IMG/VR virus record: IMGVR_UViG_3300032053_004772
Span: 22,774 to 86,773 of that record
Source of the DNA: a virus
Direction: 5' to 3' (one strand)
Length of the DNA stretch: 64,000 nt
Part shown: one piece after another, positions 8,301 through 14,779 of the stretch
Layout of the letters: each line of letters begins with the position of its first letter
How positions within the stretch are numbered: the stretch's first letter is position 1
The notes under the pieces: generated by a model
What the model was told of the DNA's origin: nothing
Seen by the model: the letters and a program-made list of their open reading frames with translations, nothing else
Database searches by the model: none
Made by a program: the position numbers and the translations under genes

Positions 8301-10370
8301 GATGGGTCCGCCTGGCAGGTGATCTTCCGCATAGGTGGAGATGATGCGCTCAAGTGGTACCTCCAGGCTCGCGGGTTGATCAAGACCGGAACTGATATTT
8401 CGGGGCTGGAGATTGGGGATGGAGCGCCGAGTGGCTCTCAGGTTTTCGACTTCGAGAACGACTACCAAGACAAAACTGGCGCGGACCCCTGGGATACGAA
8501 ACTCGATCTGGCATTTTCTGTGTTGGAAAAGTTTGGGTCCTACGCATTGAGCGCATCGGCGGCTACAGGGCGATTGACTGATAACGTTGCGTTGGGAATC
8601 TCTGCTGTGGACTTTGGCCTTTCCTTTTGGCACTATAAGCCGGCACGAACTGAAGACCGAATATTATTCCAAGCAGTCAAAACGAGTAAGCAAATCGGTT
8701 CGGGTTTGCCCATCGCGGGGATAGGAATGGCTGCTTTAGCAAGATTAAACGCTACTGATGTAGCCTTTATTGATTCTACCATAGAAGAGCTTCGGACCTA
8801 TCATTGGAATGGTTCTGCCTGGTCGCTGCTTGGTACGGGTTTGTCAATTGCGGGGATATATCGTCCTGCTCTGACCGCACTAAACGCAACCGATGTCGCC
8901 TATATTGATAATACCTTAGATGAACTCAGAACGTATCGCTGGAACGAGTCTACATGGTCGATGCTCGGGTCCGGTTTATCGATTCCGACAGCCGGTTATC
9001 ATGCCCTCACAAAGTTGAATGCTACCGACATCGCCCTTTTCGATTCCGGCGCAGATGAGCTTCGTACTTATCGCTGGAGTGGATCATCCTGGTCGCTGAT
9101 CGGTTCAGGCTTCTCGATCGTGGGGGCTGCAACCCCTGCTCTGACCGCACTAAACGCAACCGATGTCGCTTTCATCGATGAAGCTTTAGATGAACTCAGA
9201 ACGTATCGCTGGAACGGGTCTACATGGTCATTGGAAGGTACAGGTTTGTCGATTTCTGCAACCGGAACCCCCTGTTTGGCCGGATTGAATGCGACGGATG
9301 TTGCTTATATCGATTCTTCTATAGAGCAACTTCGTACTTATCGCTGGAGTGGATCATCCTGGTCGCTGCTTGGTACGGGTTTGTCAATTGCGGGAATCGG
9401 GGTTCCCGCTCTGGCCGCTTTGAATACGACTACTGTTGCTTTTATCGATGATATTTTGGATGAGCTTCGGACGTATTCTCTCGTTGGTATGGTGCTGTAT
9501 GAAACTGCTACCGGCTACAAACTCATCGTTGATGGCACTGTCGAGCAGACGCGCAATGCCGCCGAGGCTCAGTGGCACCACGTGGGGCTCACCAGCCGGG
9601 ACGTGGCCGGGCAGAAGAAATGGGGATTGGCTGTCGATGCCTGGAGTGTCGAGACCAACATCGCTGCCTATCCGGTCGTGACCGGTTCTTGGTTGGACAT
9701 CCTTTTAGATGCGAATACGCGAATTGACGACTTGGCCGTACTTACTTCCTCTGCCTTGTTAAGCTTGGCAGAGATGTTATCTCACTATGCCATCGGGCAA
9801 CCCTGGGTCGACGCCTCTACCGGGATCGATATGCTGTTGGACCTAATCCTCATGGCCAAGAGCGGTGGGAAGATCAAGTTGCTCAGCCCGACAGATGCCT
9901 CCGGCGGATTGGCTTGGCCGCTACTCTACATCGAGGACCAGAAAGCATCGGGCACGAGCGGCGGTGATTCTGTTGCGGGTGCCTGGACTCAACGGGTTTT
10001 AAATACGGTTCTGCTAAACTCGATCAGTGGCGCGAGTCTTGCGTCAAATAGGATCACCCTGCCGGCCGGCACATACTTTGTGGAGGCATCTGCTCCTGTG
10101 CATCGGGGGGACAACCATAAATTGAAATTGTATAATTACACCGATAGCACGGACATTCCCAATTTGATGGGGAGCAGCGAACAAGCTGCTGCGGCAGATA
10201 ATTCCACGACAAGATCCTTCGTGAAGGGTGTTTTTACTTTAGCTACTCAAAAAACGGTAGAACTGCGACATCGCGTTGCGACAGCGGTTGCGACTTATGG
10301 GTTCGGTGTAGCGAGTAGTATGTCAGTGATCGAAGTGTACGCGCAAATCGAGATTAGGAAGATCGCATGA
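5367..10370 (+). CDS. Giant tail tip / receptor-binding protein
   Basis: A 1667-residue protein following the tape measure, starting at GTG after AAGGAG at 5355-5360. In order it has an N-terminal baseplate-like region (1-540), a fibronectin III-like domain (about 552-669), a possible carbohydrate-binding region (about 680-880), an Ala/Thr/Ile-rich helical segment of the type seen in tail tip proteins (about 895-938), and a LamG-like jelly-roll (from about 1025). Six 45-residue repeats (about 1109-1371) interrupt the jelly-roll. A compact beta-rich C-terminal domain (about 1545-1667) resembles receptor-binding tips. It probably joins the distal tail to host receptors. Base composition becomes more GC-rich after 9500, suggesting modular exchange. 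Confidence 0.72.
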   Translation: MSFFVPTTIEFDAATRDRTSVRWLKVFVDTDGDGDLEDITSYLDLSKGGVSGGGTTDEDRGIATKSYQVQLRNIDETLVAGAWANRKCAIEAKVGLTEYIRFFTGYIDESGLSRDKRNLSSDFFSFRAYDPSKRLGMRTQTKSAIYLNFKICDTVSPSASLFHALALGLGLSGSVDIETVSVNHTKDYLPVNRGVNLWKELQELNSQYIGHLGFRYDGKLRFVSRHQTGWTPPTSEWTFQGYGSDSEYNIHSYSEARESLICNRCKTEFDLYQAVTVSGVIYKNTDNWDSVNQRCQITLAAGAYWPGPNAGDVARLRFKDPTSGEGFPVGASIITPTIGADGASTDIESSGGLATLISFNGSPTDATRQNADSAEIILKNNNGGSITLHKLTIRGTAYRVQKKLTIEDVDATVTNEWDYVDKELPGKYAVSDTQAHMSTLRWIEFGKIARERFSIITDWIPQIQEGAVVTLKPDVSTTLSCIVSNYSHMCSGQYTRWRTTITLRELESFTVTGSPNVIVDTSGNAAPESLSQLPTFTDLIEGFDAGGGTTTPTAPTIAVCKGAYRAISLKWDKQLNLTNFDHYEIQVSADQASWYSLKFDGTDWKDTLGAVTAWTAEILIHTMIPNGGTVDVPTAVTLYYRVRRAIKVGSPGSWSANASATTVVIGTGDLGAAAVNFPKMAGGYGLNMLPNGDFSVMNDAGTWPKDWSRYYSNAGFAADSFGVNLSADWSLMGNVDAFNRLYANTLWLSQGAPLGLPNDFDEYYFLMMPVIPGHRYCLSVYTGAHRCKVGVAIEWFNAAFGGLGASSLGDPFNDEAAAGGKVLSGYKRIYTYGDAPTGAAFGQIAIKKFDTKPGQTSSYMFLCRAAFEEIGSNATVPGLWMPPPTNIVTAGMILAGAVIAGKIGALAVDTAQLAALAVTAAKIAANTITANEIVAAFLSGAFAKFTGELAVGQDYTGSPPAGAQRIVIDGNELRLDEWDGSAWQVIFRIGGDDALKWYLQARGLIKTGTDISGLEIGDGAPSGSQVFDFENDYQDKTGADPWDTKLDLAFSVLEKFGSYALSASAATGRLTDNVALGISAVDFGLSFWHYKPARTEDRILFQAVKTSKQIGSGLPIAGIGMAALARLNATDVAFIDSTIEELRTYHWNGSAWSLLGTGLSIAGIYRPALTALNATDVAYIDNTLDELRTYRWNESTWSMLGSGLSIPTAGYHALTKLNATDIALFDSGADELRTYRWSGSSWSLIGSGFSIVGAATPALTALNATDVAFIDEALDELRTYRWNGSTWSLEGTGLSISATGTPCLAGLNATDVAYIDSSIEQLRTYRWSGSSWSLLGTGLSIAGIGVPALAALNTTTVAFIDDILDELRTYSLVGMVLYETATGYKLIVDGTVEQTRNAAEAQWHHVGLTSRDVAGQKKWGLAVDAWSVETNIAAYPVVTGSWLDILLDANTRIDDLAVLTSSALLSLAEMLSHYAIGQPWVDASTGIDMLLDLILMAKSGGKIKLLSPTDASGGLAWPLLYIEDQKASGTSGGDSVAGAWTQRVLNTVLLNSISGASLASNRITLPAGTYFVEASAPVHRGDNHKLKLYNYTDSTDIPNLMGSSEQAAAADNSTTRSFVKGVFTLATQKTVELRHRVATAVATYGFGVASSMSVIEVYAQIEIRKIA
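8690..9480 (+). repeat. Six tandem 135-base coding repeats (propeller-like blades)
   Basis: Six units of 45 residues share the pattern LNATDVAFID, then DELRTYRW, then GSxWSLLGTGLSI. Alternate copies are closest to one another in DNA. The string CTGACCGCACTAAACGCAAC occurs at 8871 and 9141 (270 bases apart), TTCGTACTTATCGCTGGAGT at 9061 and 9331, and GGTCGCTGCTTGGTACGGGT at 8821 and 9361 (540 apart). The last unit lacks its final strand, as in a propeller closed by a strand from the other end. Confidence 0.85.
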
Positions 10371-10450
10371 CGGACGCGACGCACAGAAACGGCAACATAC
10401 GGTGGCTCATCGGACTTGGCTTCGCGGTCGCTCTTGAAAAGACAGGTTAG
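10367..10450 (+). CDS. Possible 27-residue peptide
   Basis: An ATG overlapping the stop of the tail tip gene (ATGA) opens a 27-codon frame with a short hydrophobic centre (WLIGLGFAVAL). It fills most of the 88-base gap before the next gene. It may be a translated small membrane peptide, a remnant, or chance. There is no ribosome site beyond translational coupling. Confidence 0.25.
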   Translation: MTDATHRNGNIRWLIGLGFAVALEKTG

Positions 10451-10458
10451 GAGTCAGC

Positions 10459-10854
10459 GTGGATGAGCTTGAAGAACGTGTGCTACGCCTCGAAATCTGG
10501 AAAGGCGAGAATGGAGCTCATGGTGCAGAAGATAGGATCTGTAGCATCGAGGGTAGACATGAAACCTGCATGATTGAACGACTGCCTGTCAGAGTGGATG
10601 AACTCGAGAAGACAGTTGGAAATCCGACTCGGATCGTTAAGATCGTGAAGGAGGCTGGGTTTATGACCGAAGCAGATGCTACGAAGATCGCAAGTGCAGC
10701 CGTAGATAGTGCGTTCGACAGAATCAAGAACGAGAAGTTGACTGGAATCGAGCGGCTCAAAGCTGCAGCTCCGATTATAGTTGCAGCGTTTGCCCTGGCT
10801 GGTACAATAGCAGCACCGTTCATAGCTCGCGCTTTGTATATGCCAAAGCCGTAA
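10459..10854 (+). CDS. Small coiled-coil protein with C-terminal membrane segment
   Basis: A 131-residue protein starting at GTG after TTAGGAG. The N-terminal half has heptad-like charged helices, and residues about 98-122 form a hydrophobic Ala-rich segment ending in a short basic tail. Soluble helices followed by one C-terminal membrane helix resemble XhlA-type holin accessory proteins, and a holin-like gene follows. The assignment rests on topology and position only. Confidence 0.5.
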   Translation: MDELEERVLRLEIWKGENGAHGAEDRICSIEGRHETCMIERLPVRVDELEKTVGNPTRIVKIVKEAGFMTEADATKIASAAVDSAFDRIKNEKLTGIERLKAAAPIIVAAFALAGTIAAPFIARALYMPKP

Positions 10855-10873
10855 ACCGTAAAAAGGAGAAATT

Positions 10874-11134
10874 ATGACTATCGATTGGATGCAGGTTCTG
10901 GTGAGTGTCGTCGTGGTAGTAGGTGTCTTACAGTGGCTTAAGACGTTCGTGAAAGCACCCTGGATATTGAGTATTGCATCCTTCCTACTATCGTTCGGAG
11001 TAGCCGCAGCGATAATGTATCTTCCTTCGTGGGTGAGATTGGGAATGCTTGTACTCGCTCTCGGACAGTTGGGGTATGAAAACATCATTCAACTGGTTCG
11101 TCGCAAACTAGACTCAGTAGGAGGTCCGAAATGA
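10874..11134 (+). CDS. Putative holin
   Basis: An 86-residue protein preceded by AAAAGGAGAA, with two or three hydrophobic segments (about 6-22, 30-47 and 50-66) and a charged C-terminus. Small multi-span proteins beside cell-wall hydrolase genes are usually holins. It overlaps the next gene, an NlpC/P60-like hydrolase, by ATGA. It could also be a general small phage membrane protein, because holins share little sequence. Confidence 0.5.
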   Translation: MTIDWMQVLVSVVVVVGVLQWLKTFVKAPWILSIASFLLSFGVAAAIMYLPSWVRLGMLVLALGQLGYENIIQLVRRKLDSVGGPK

Positions 11135-11643
11135 ACAGTGGTACGCTTGCGCTTTGGCGAGTCACAAAAGACTCCAAGTGGATGGCGAAAGCTATTGCCT
11201 TCTTTACAGGAAAGCCGTACAGTCACGCGGCAGTGATTCATGATAAGGATACCTATGAAGAAGATGTTCATGGAGCACAAAAGACTCAAGGTATCAAGCA
11301 CGCTGATGAGTATTGGGAACCAGATGTTCCTCCGACACCCGAGGAGTCGATGCGCGGTCTCGTGTACTTGCAGGTGACAACGGGAATGGGAATTCGTCGA
11401 CCGTGGCCATACAACTTTCTATTAACCGGTATCAAGGCGATCGTTTACCCGACACGCTGGTTCTGGAACTGGATCAGATGGGTTCCATTCTCTTCACAGT
11501 TCTACGGTGTCAACTGCTCAGTGTACTGTGATCTGTATTGGAAGTACGCGGGTCGTGATATCAAACCAAAGTGGATGGAGTATCTAAGTGCTCCGGGTGA
11601 TCTCGCCGGGTTGCCCGGGTTCCATCTGGTACCGGGGGCATAA
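11131..11643 (+). CDS. Permuted NlpC/P60 (YiiX-like) cysteine peptidase/amidase
   Basis: A 170-residue protein whose conserved-looking residues come in the order His then Cys. There is a YSHAAVI segment near residue 31 and a VNCSVYC segment near residue 128. This is the circularly permuted arrangement of the YiiX/YebB-like NlpC/P60 group, here used on peptidoglycan or possibly lipid amide bonds. It lies between a holin-like gene and a spanin-like overlapping pair, so a lysis or tail-tip wall-penetration role is reasonable. No signal peptide is seen. Confidence 0.6.
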   Translation: MNSGTLALWRVTKDSKWMAKAIAFFTGKPYSHAAVIHDKDTYEEDVHGAQKTQGIKHADEYWEPDVPPTPEESMRGLVYLQVTTGMGIRRPWPYNFLLTGIKAIVYPTRWFWNWIRWVPFSSQFYGVNCSVYCDLYWKYAGRDIKPKWMEYLSAPGDLAGLPGFHLVPGA

Positions 11644-12242
11644 TGTGCAGGTCAAAGTTCGTTGGCTTCTTCTCTCAACTTTCATCGCGCTGTTGGCTGG
11701 TATCGGTCTTGGTGCTGGCCTTGTTGTTCGGTGCGTCGTTCGTCCACTCCGAGACTCTGCTGCCGCCGACGCCCGAAGAGCCGACGCTGAATCTACAGCT
11801 CGAAGAGCTCTTGAGTTTGCCCTTGCCGACACTGCTCGACGACTCGATGCTACTCGTGATCAGGTTGCGCGAGCGGAAACTACAGGCCGAGAACTTGCTG
11901 GAAAGCTTGAGAGAAGCAGGTGGGAAGCTGCCTTACTCAGTAGAGCTATCGCAGACCTTGGAGCAGCTCTTGAACGAAGCATCACCTCTGCTACAGAGCT
12001 TACAGACGGACTTGATGGAGATCTCCTCCTCGCTGAGCGGATTGCAAGTGGACTTCAGCAAGTTGTCGACGTCTATAACCGAGTACGTCGGTTTGATGCA
12101 GGATCAGGTCCGTGACCTGAAGAGTGAGCGTGATGCAGCAAAACTGCAAGCTCGAGTTTGGCGTCTCGGAGCCCTAGTGGGTGGAGGAGTCGCAGTGATA
12201 GGTGTTATAGTACTAGTTACCGTGCTAATTGCACGAAAGTAG
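11643..12242 (+). CDS. Coiled-coil membrane protein, spanin-like topology
   Basis: A 199-residue protein whose ATG overlaps the previous stop (TAATG), after a GGGGGC stretch. It has an N-terminal hydrophobic signal (about 17-34, ending near FVHSE), a Leu-rich helical region (50-160) and a C-terminal membrane helix (about 174-196) before a basic end. Signal plus outer segment plus C-terminal membrane anchor resembles a unimolecular spanin, although the lipobox is not convincing. A second open frame is embedded in most of this gene. Which frame is used, or both, is uncertain. Confidence 0.6.
   Translation: MCRSKFVGFFSQLSSRCWLVSVLVLALLFGASFVHSETLLPPTPEEPTLNLQLEELLSLPLPTLLDDSMLLVIRLRERKLQAENLLESLREAGGKLPYSVELSQTLEQLLNEASPLLQSLQTDLMEISSSLSGLQVDFSKLSTSITEYVGLMQDQVRDLKSERDAAKLQARVWRLGALVGGGVAVIGVIVLVTVLIARK
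11645..12115 (+). CDS. Embedded overlapping ORF with Rz-like topology
   Basis: A GTG at 11645, two bases into the 199-residue gene, opens a 156-codon frame wholly within it. The product would have one N-terminal membrane helix (about 7-30) and a long charged helical domain rich in Ala and Arg. This is the topology of the inner-membrane Rz spanin. Overlapping Rz/Rz1-type coding is known in phages. The high Ala/Arg content could also be a by-product of GC-rich sequence in the alternative frame, so confidence is low. Confidence 0.35.
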   Translation: MQVKVRWLLLSTFIALLAGIGLGAGLVVRCVVRPLRDSAAADARRADAESTARRALEFALADTARRLDATRDQVARAETTGRELAGKLERSRWEAALLSRAIADLGAALERSITSATELTDGLDGDLLLAERIASGLQQVVDVYNRVRRFDAGSGP

Positions 12243-12257
12243 ATTAGGAGGAAGACT

Positions 12258-12656
12258 ATGGCTTTCGTACTTGTTAACCGTGGAGAAGTTGCGGGTCTGA
12301 AGAGACTGATCAATCAGAGAACGCCAGACGATTGCAAACTTCGTCTGTACTCGAATGACTTGACCCCGGTAGAGGGAACTTTGCTCTCCGGTGTCACAGA
12401 GTTGGTGCAAGGTGGATATGCTGCGAAGACGCTCACTGGAGCGAACTGGGCAGTAACGATGGTAGGGGCTACTGCTCGTGCCACCTACGCTCAGTACACG
12501 TGGAACCTGACTGGTGCGTGCACCTCGTACGGTTACTACTTGACCTGCTCTGGTGACGCAGTTCTGCTGCTCGCGGAGAGGTTCACGTCTGCACCGTTCG
12601 TTCTGCCGTCGGGTGGTGGTTCAATCAAAGTGACACCACTGATCGATATGGACTAA
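12258..12656 (+). CDS. Small virion-associated protein
   Basis: A 132-residue beta-rich protein rich in Thr, Ala and Gly, with a good TAGGAGG site. It has no signal peptide or membrane span. Composition and setting within the tail fibre region suggest a small structural or receptor-module protein. No domain was recognised. Confidence 0.55.
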   Translation: MAFVLVNRGEVAGLKRLINQRTPDDCKLRLYSNDLTPVEGTLLSGVTELVQGGYAAKTLTGANWAVTMVGATARATYAQYTWNLTGACTSYGYYLTCSGDAVLLLAERFTSAPFVLPSGGGSIKVTPLIDMD

Positions 12657-12669
12657 TCGGAGGGTACAC

Positions 12670-12825
12670 ATGAACACCGAGAGAGATACTCTGGAGAAGA
12701 GAGAAGCCCCGGAAGGGGCTCAGGAAGACTCCTCGAAGACAGAGGTGAAGAAGAAGTCGGTCGTGATAGATCTACCTTGTCTAAGTGCCGGAGGCGTTCT
12801 TAAGCCTCTGAGAAGGCAGGAATAA
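12670..12825 (+). CDS. Small charged hypothetical protein (51 residues)
   Basis: A frame with a GGAGGG site seven bases before the ATG and a stop abutting the next start (TAAATGG). The product is very charged (Glu/Lys) and then ends in a short hydrophobic/Pro stretch. A 6-bp hairpin with a GGAA loop (AGCCCC/GGGGCT, 12705-12720) lies within it. The ribosome site and tight spacing support a real gene. Function is unknown. Confidence 0.5.
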   Translation: MNTERDTLEKREAPEGAQEDSSKTEVKKKSVVIDLPCLSAGGVLKPLRRQE

Positions 12826-13257
12826 ATGGCGAGTGGACTTTACAACATCTTCTTTTATCGACAAGCAATCGCACAAATGAACTTTCAGACTAACGATCTT
12901 TGTAAGGTTGCTCTAGTTGATGATACCTACGTTTTCGATAAGGATCACGATACCTGGGAAACAGGTTCAGATCCTTTCAATTCGGAGGTGGTTGGTGCCG
13001 GGTACGCTGCTGGCGGAGTGACTTTAGGTCAGGGTACTGTAACACAAGTAGATGCGAGCGATCTTGTAAAACTGGACGCACCGAACACCGTTTTTTCCGG
13101 TATCACAGTTACCGCGAGATTCGCAATTGTGTATATCGTATCCGGTGTGTACCTAGTGTTCTGCTTCGATTTCGGTTCGAATCAGACAGTCTCTGACGGC
13201 GATCTTACTCTCAACTACAACGCTGCAGGAATTGTTACTCTTGCACAGGTAGCGTAA
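12826..13257 (+). CDS. Small virion-associated protein
   Basis: A 143-residue beta-rich protein beginning right after the preceding stop. Strand-forming Val/Ile/Thr segments and Gly-Ala turns resemble small phage structural proteins (for example head fibre or tail fibre accessory proteins). No motif was identified. It is the last gene before an AT-rich block. Confidence 0.5.
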   Translation: MASGLYNIFFYRQAIAQMNFQTNDLCKVALVDDTYVFDKDHDTWETGSDPFNSEVVGAGYAAGGVTLGQGTVTQVDASDLVKLDAPNTVFSGITVTARFAIVYIVSGVYLVFCFDFGSNQTVSDGDLTLNYNAAGIVTLAQVA

Positions 13258-13301
13258 GTAAAGAATCTTATCACAGTTGCTCAGGGAGACTTACAAACCC
13301 G

Positions 13302-13517
13302 GTGAAGAAGATCAAGAAACTGCTAATCGACCTGTTGCGCATCATGTTTCGTGGAGTTCTACATAAGACCGCAGGTAAGAATGAAATGGTTATACCACAT
13401 GACGCTGGCTCAGGCGTAGGGGAATCCGGTCTGATGACCGGAAAAATAAAGGGAGAATACTCGTATGAGCGAGGCAAATGCCATTGTCGATATTGCACTT
13501 GGTTGAGGAAGAAGTAG
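13302..13517 (+). CDS. Short hypothetical protein with C-terminal CxC..C motif
   Basis: A 71-residue basic frame from GTG 13302, with a weak AGGGAGA site about 12 bases upstream. It ends one base before the next gene. The C-terminus has closely spaced cysteines (CHCRYC). A shorter competing frame at 13464-13505 has a better AAGGGAG site but only 13 codons. This may be a decayed gene next to an acquired segment. Confidence 0.35.
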   Translation: MKKIKKLLIDLLRIMFRGVLHKTAGKNEMVIPHDAGSGVGESGLMTGKIKGEYSYERGKCHCRYCTWLRKK

Positions 13518-13835
13518 ATGGCTGAGATTCTAGTATTCGCTCGGGATTCTACCCATCCCGATCCAAAAAAGGATAAGAACATAATGTATAAGCGAGGTGA
13601 TCCCATTGTTGCAAAATCAGATGGACATAAATGGGGAAAAATGGAATGTCTTCCTGATTTTGTCGTATTGAAAATTCCCGATATTCATGTGAAAGATGTG
13701 GAATCCTATTGCCATACAAAATATCAAGGAATGGAGATTATCTTGCGTCGGGAATATAAAATTGATTTAGATGATCTATTATTAGATACAAAAATTAAAT
13801 CTAAAAATCTACAAAATATTTTTAGGAAAAAATAA
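13518..13835 (+). CDS. Hypothetical protein at the start of an AT-rich block
   Basis: A 105-residue Lys/Asp/Ile-rich protein that overlaps the following beta-helix gene by one base. Codon use shifts sharply to A/T third positions here, unlike the tail genes on either side. Together with the next two genes it looks like a transferred unit. No function was recognised. Confidence 0.5.
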   Translation: MAEILVFARDSTHPDPKKDKNIMYKRGDPIVAKSDGHKWGKMECLPDFVVLKIPDIHVKDVESYCHTKYQGMEIILRREYKIDLDDLLLDTKIKSKNLQNIFRKK

Positions 13836-14779
13836 TGGCTTCAGTTAGTATAATTGATACAGATGGCACTGGTGATTATACCACTATAAGTGCATGGATA
13901 GCAGCAAAAGCTGGTGTTTTATCTGGAGTCACCGAGGGCCAGTGTCGAGGTGCTGATCTTTTGACGGAAACTGCTCAAATAGATATAACTGGATTCTCTA
14001 GCAATAGTGCAGCTAATTATGTGAAACTTACTGTATTGACAGGTTCTCGGCACAACGGAGTTCCCGGTGCTGGATTCAGAGTAACCGTATCTTCTGGAAA
14101 CTATGTTTTGATTAACAGAGAGGCTTATACAAGAGTTGAATATTTAGAATTGTATGGAGGTTTGGAAGGAGCTTTATATCCCGATGTGGGTGGAGCTACA
14201 AATGTACAAGTTAGTTATTGTTTGGCAAAAGGTGGAAATTCAGGAGTTTATTATTCTGAGGCTGCTGGTTCGGTGACTTTCATAAATTGTATTGCTTATG
14301 ATGGTATACAAGGATTTGCTTTAATAGCTGCTGGAGCATGGACTCTTTATAATTGTACTACTGTAGATATCACCAATGTCGGTTATCGATTAAATGATGC
14401 TAGCGGCACAATGGTTGTTATGAATTGTATTGGGTATAACTCGACTAATTATGATTTTTTAGAAACCGCAGGAATGATGACGACAAGTTATTGTTTGAGC
14501 AAAGATGCTACAGCAGATGATAATGGAGCAACAGGAGCGCAAATTAATAAAACACTTACGTTCAATAATGCCGCGGCTAATGACTTCAGACTGGCATCTA
14601 CCGACACAGATGCAATAAATAATGGTGTTGATACACCGAAGACTATATTCACTGACGATATTGATGGAACAGCTCGACCAGTTGGTGCATGGGATATTGG
14701 AGCGGATGAATATGCTGCGGCAGATAGTTCTGTGGTTCCTCAAGCAATGTCTTATTATAGGAGACTGCGGAGCGTGTAA
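13835..14779 (+). CDS. Right-handed beta-helix surface/tail protein (short form)
   Basis: A 314-residue protein with repeated short strands carrying Asn-Cys and Tyr-Asn ladders (YCLAKGG, NCIAYDG, NCTTVD, NCIGYN), typical of parallel beta-helix folds. It ends in a GAWDIGADEY segment like the C-terminal motif of choice-of-anchor Q proteins, common in secreted polysaccharide-binding or lyase-like proteins. It is likely a tail spike or appendage. No catalytic residues can be assigned. AT-rich coding and a one-base overlap with the next gene support joint acquisition. Confidence 0.62.
   Translation: MASVSIIDTDGTGDYTTISAWIAAKAGVLSGVTEGQCRGADLLTETAQIDITGFSSNSAANYVKLTVLTGSRHNGVPGAGFRVTVSSGNYVLINREAYTRVEYLELYGGLEGALYPDVGGATNVQVSYCLAKGGNSGVYYSEAAGSVTFINCIAYDGIQGFALIAAGAWTLYNCTTVDITNVGYRLNDASGTMVVMNCIGYNSTNYDFLETAGMMTTSYCLSKDATADDNGATGAQINKTLTFNNAAANDFRLASTDTDAINNGVDTPKTIFTDDIDGTARPVGAWDIGADEYAAADSSVVPQAMSYYRRLRSV

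Noticed and set aside
8046-8633. 195-codon minus-strand frame inside the tail tip gene
   Set aside because: Shadow of a strongly coding + strand gene, with no ribosome site and a low-complexity product.
8690-9480. Possible CRISPR-like or variable-number DNA repeat
   Set aside because: Period is 135 bases in frame with coding and with no spacers, so these are protein repeats. No CRISPR array was seen anywhere.
10483-11088. 201-codon minus-strand frame over the holin region
   Set aside because: No ribosome site and conflicts with three tightly linked + strand genes.
11588-11644. Upstream extension of the embedded spanin-like frame
   Set aside because: Would start inside the peptidase gene without a ribosome site. 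GTG 11645 gives the sensible membrane topology.
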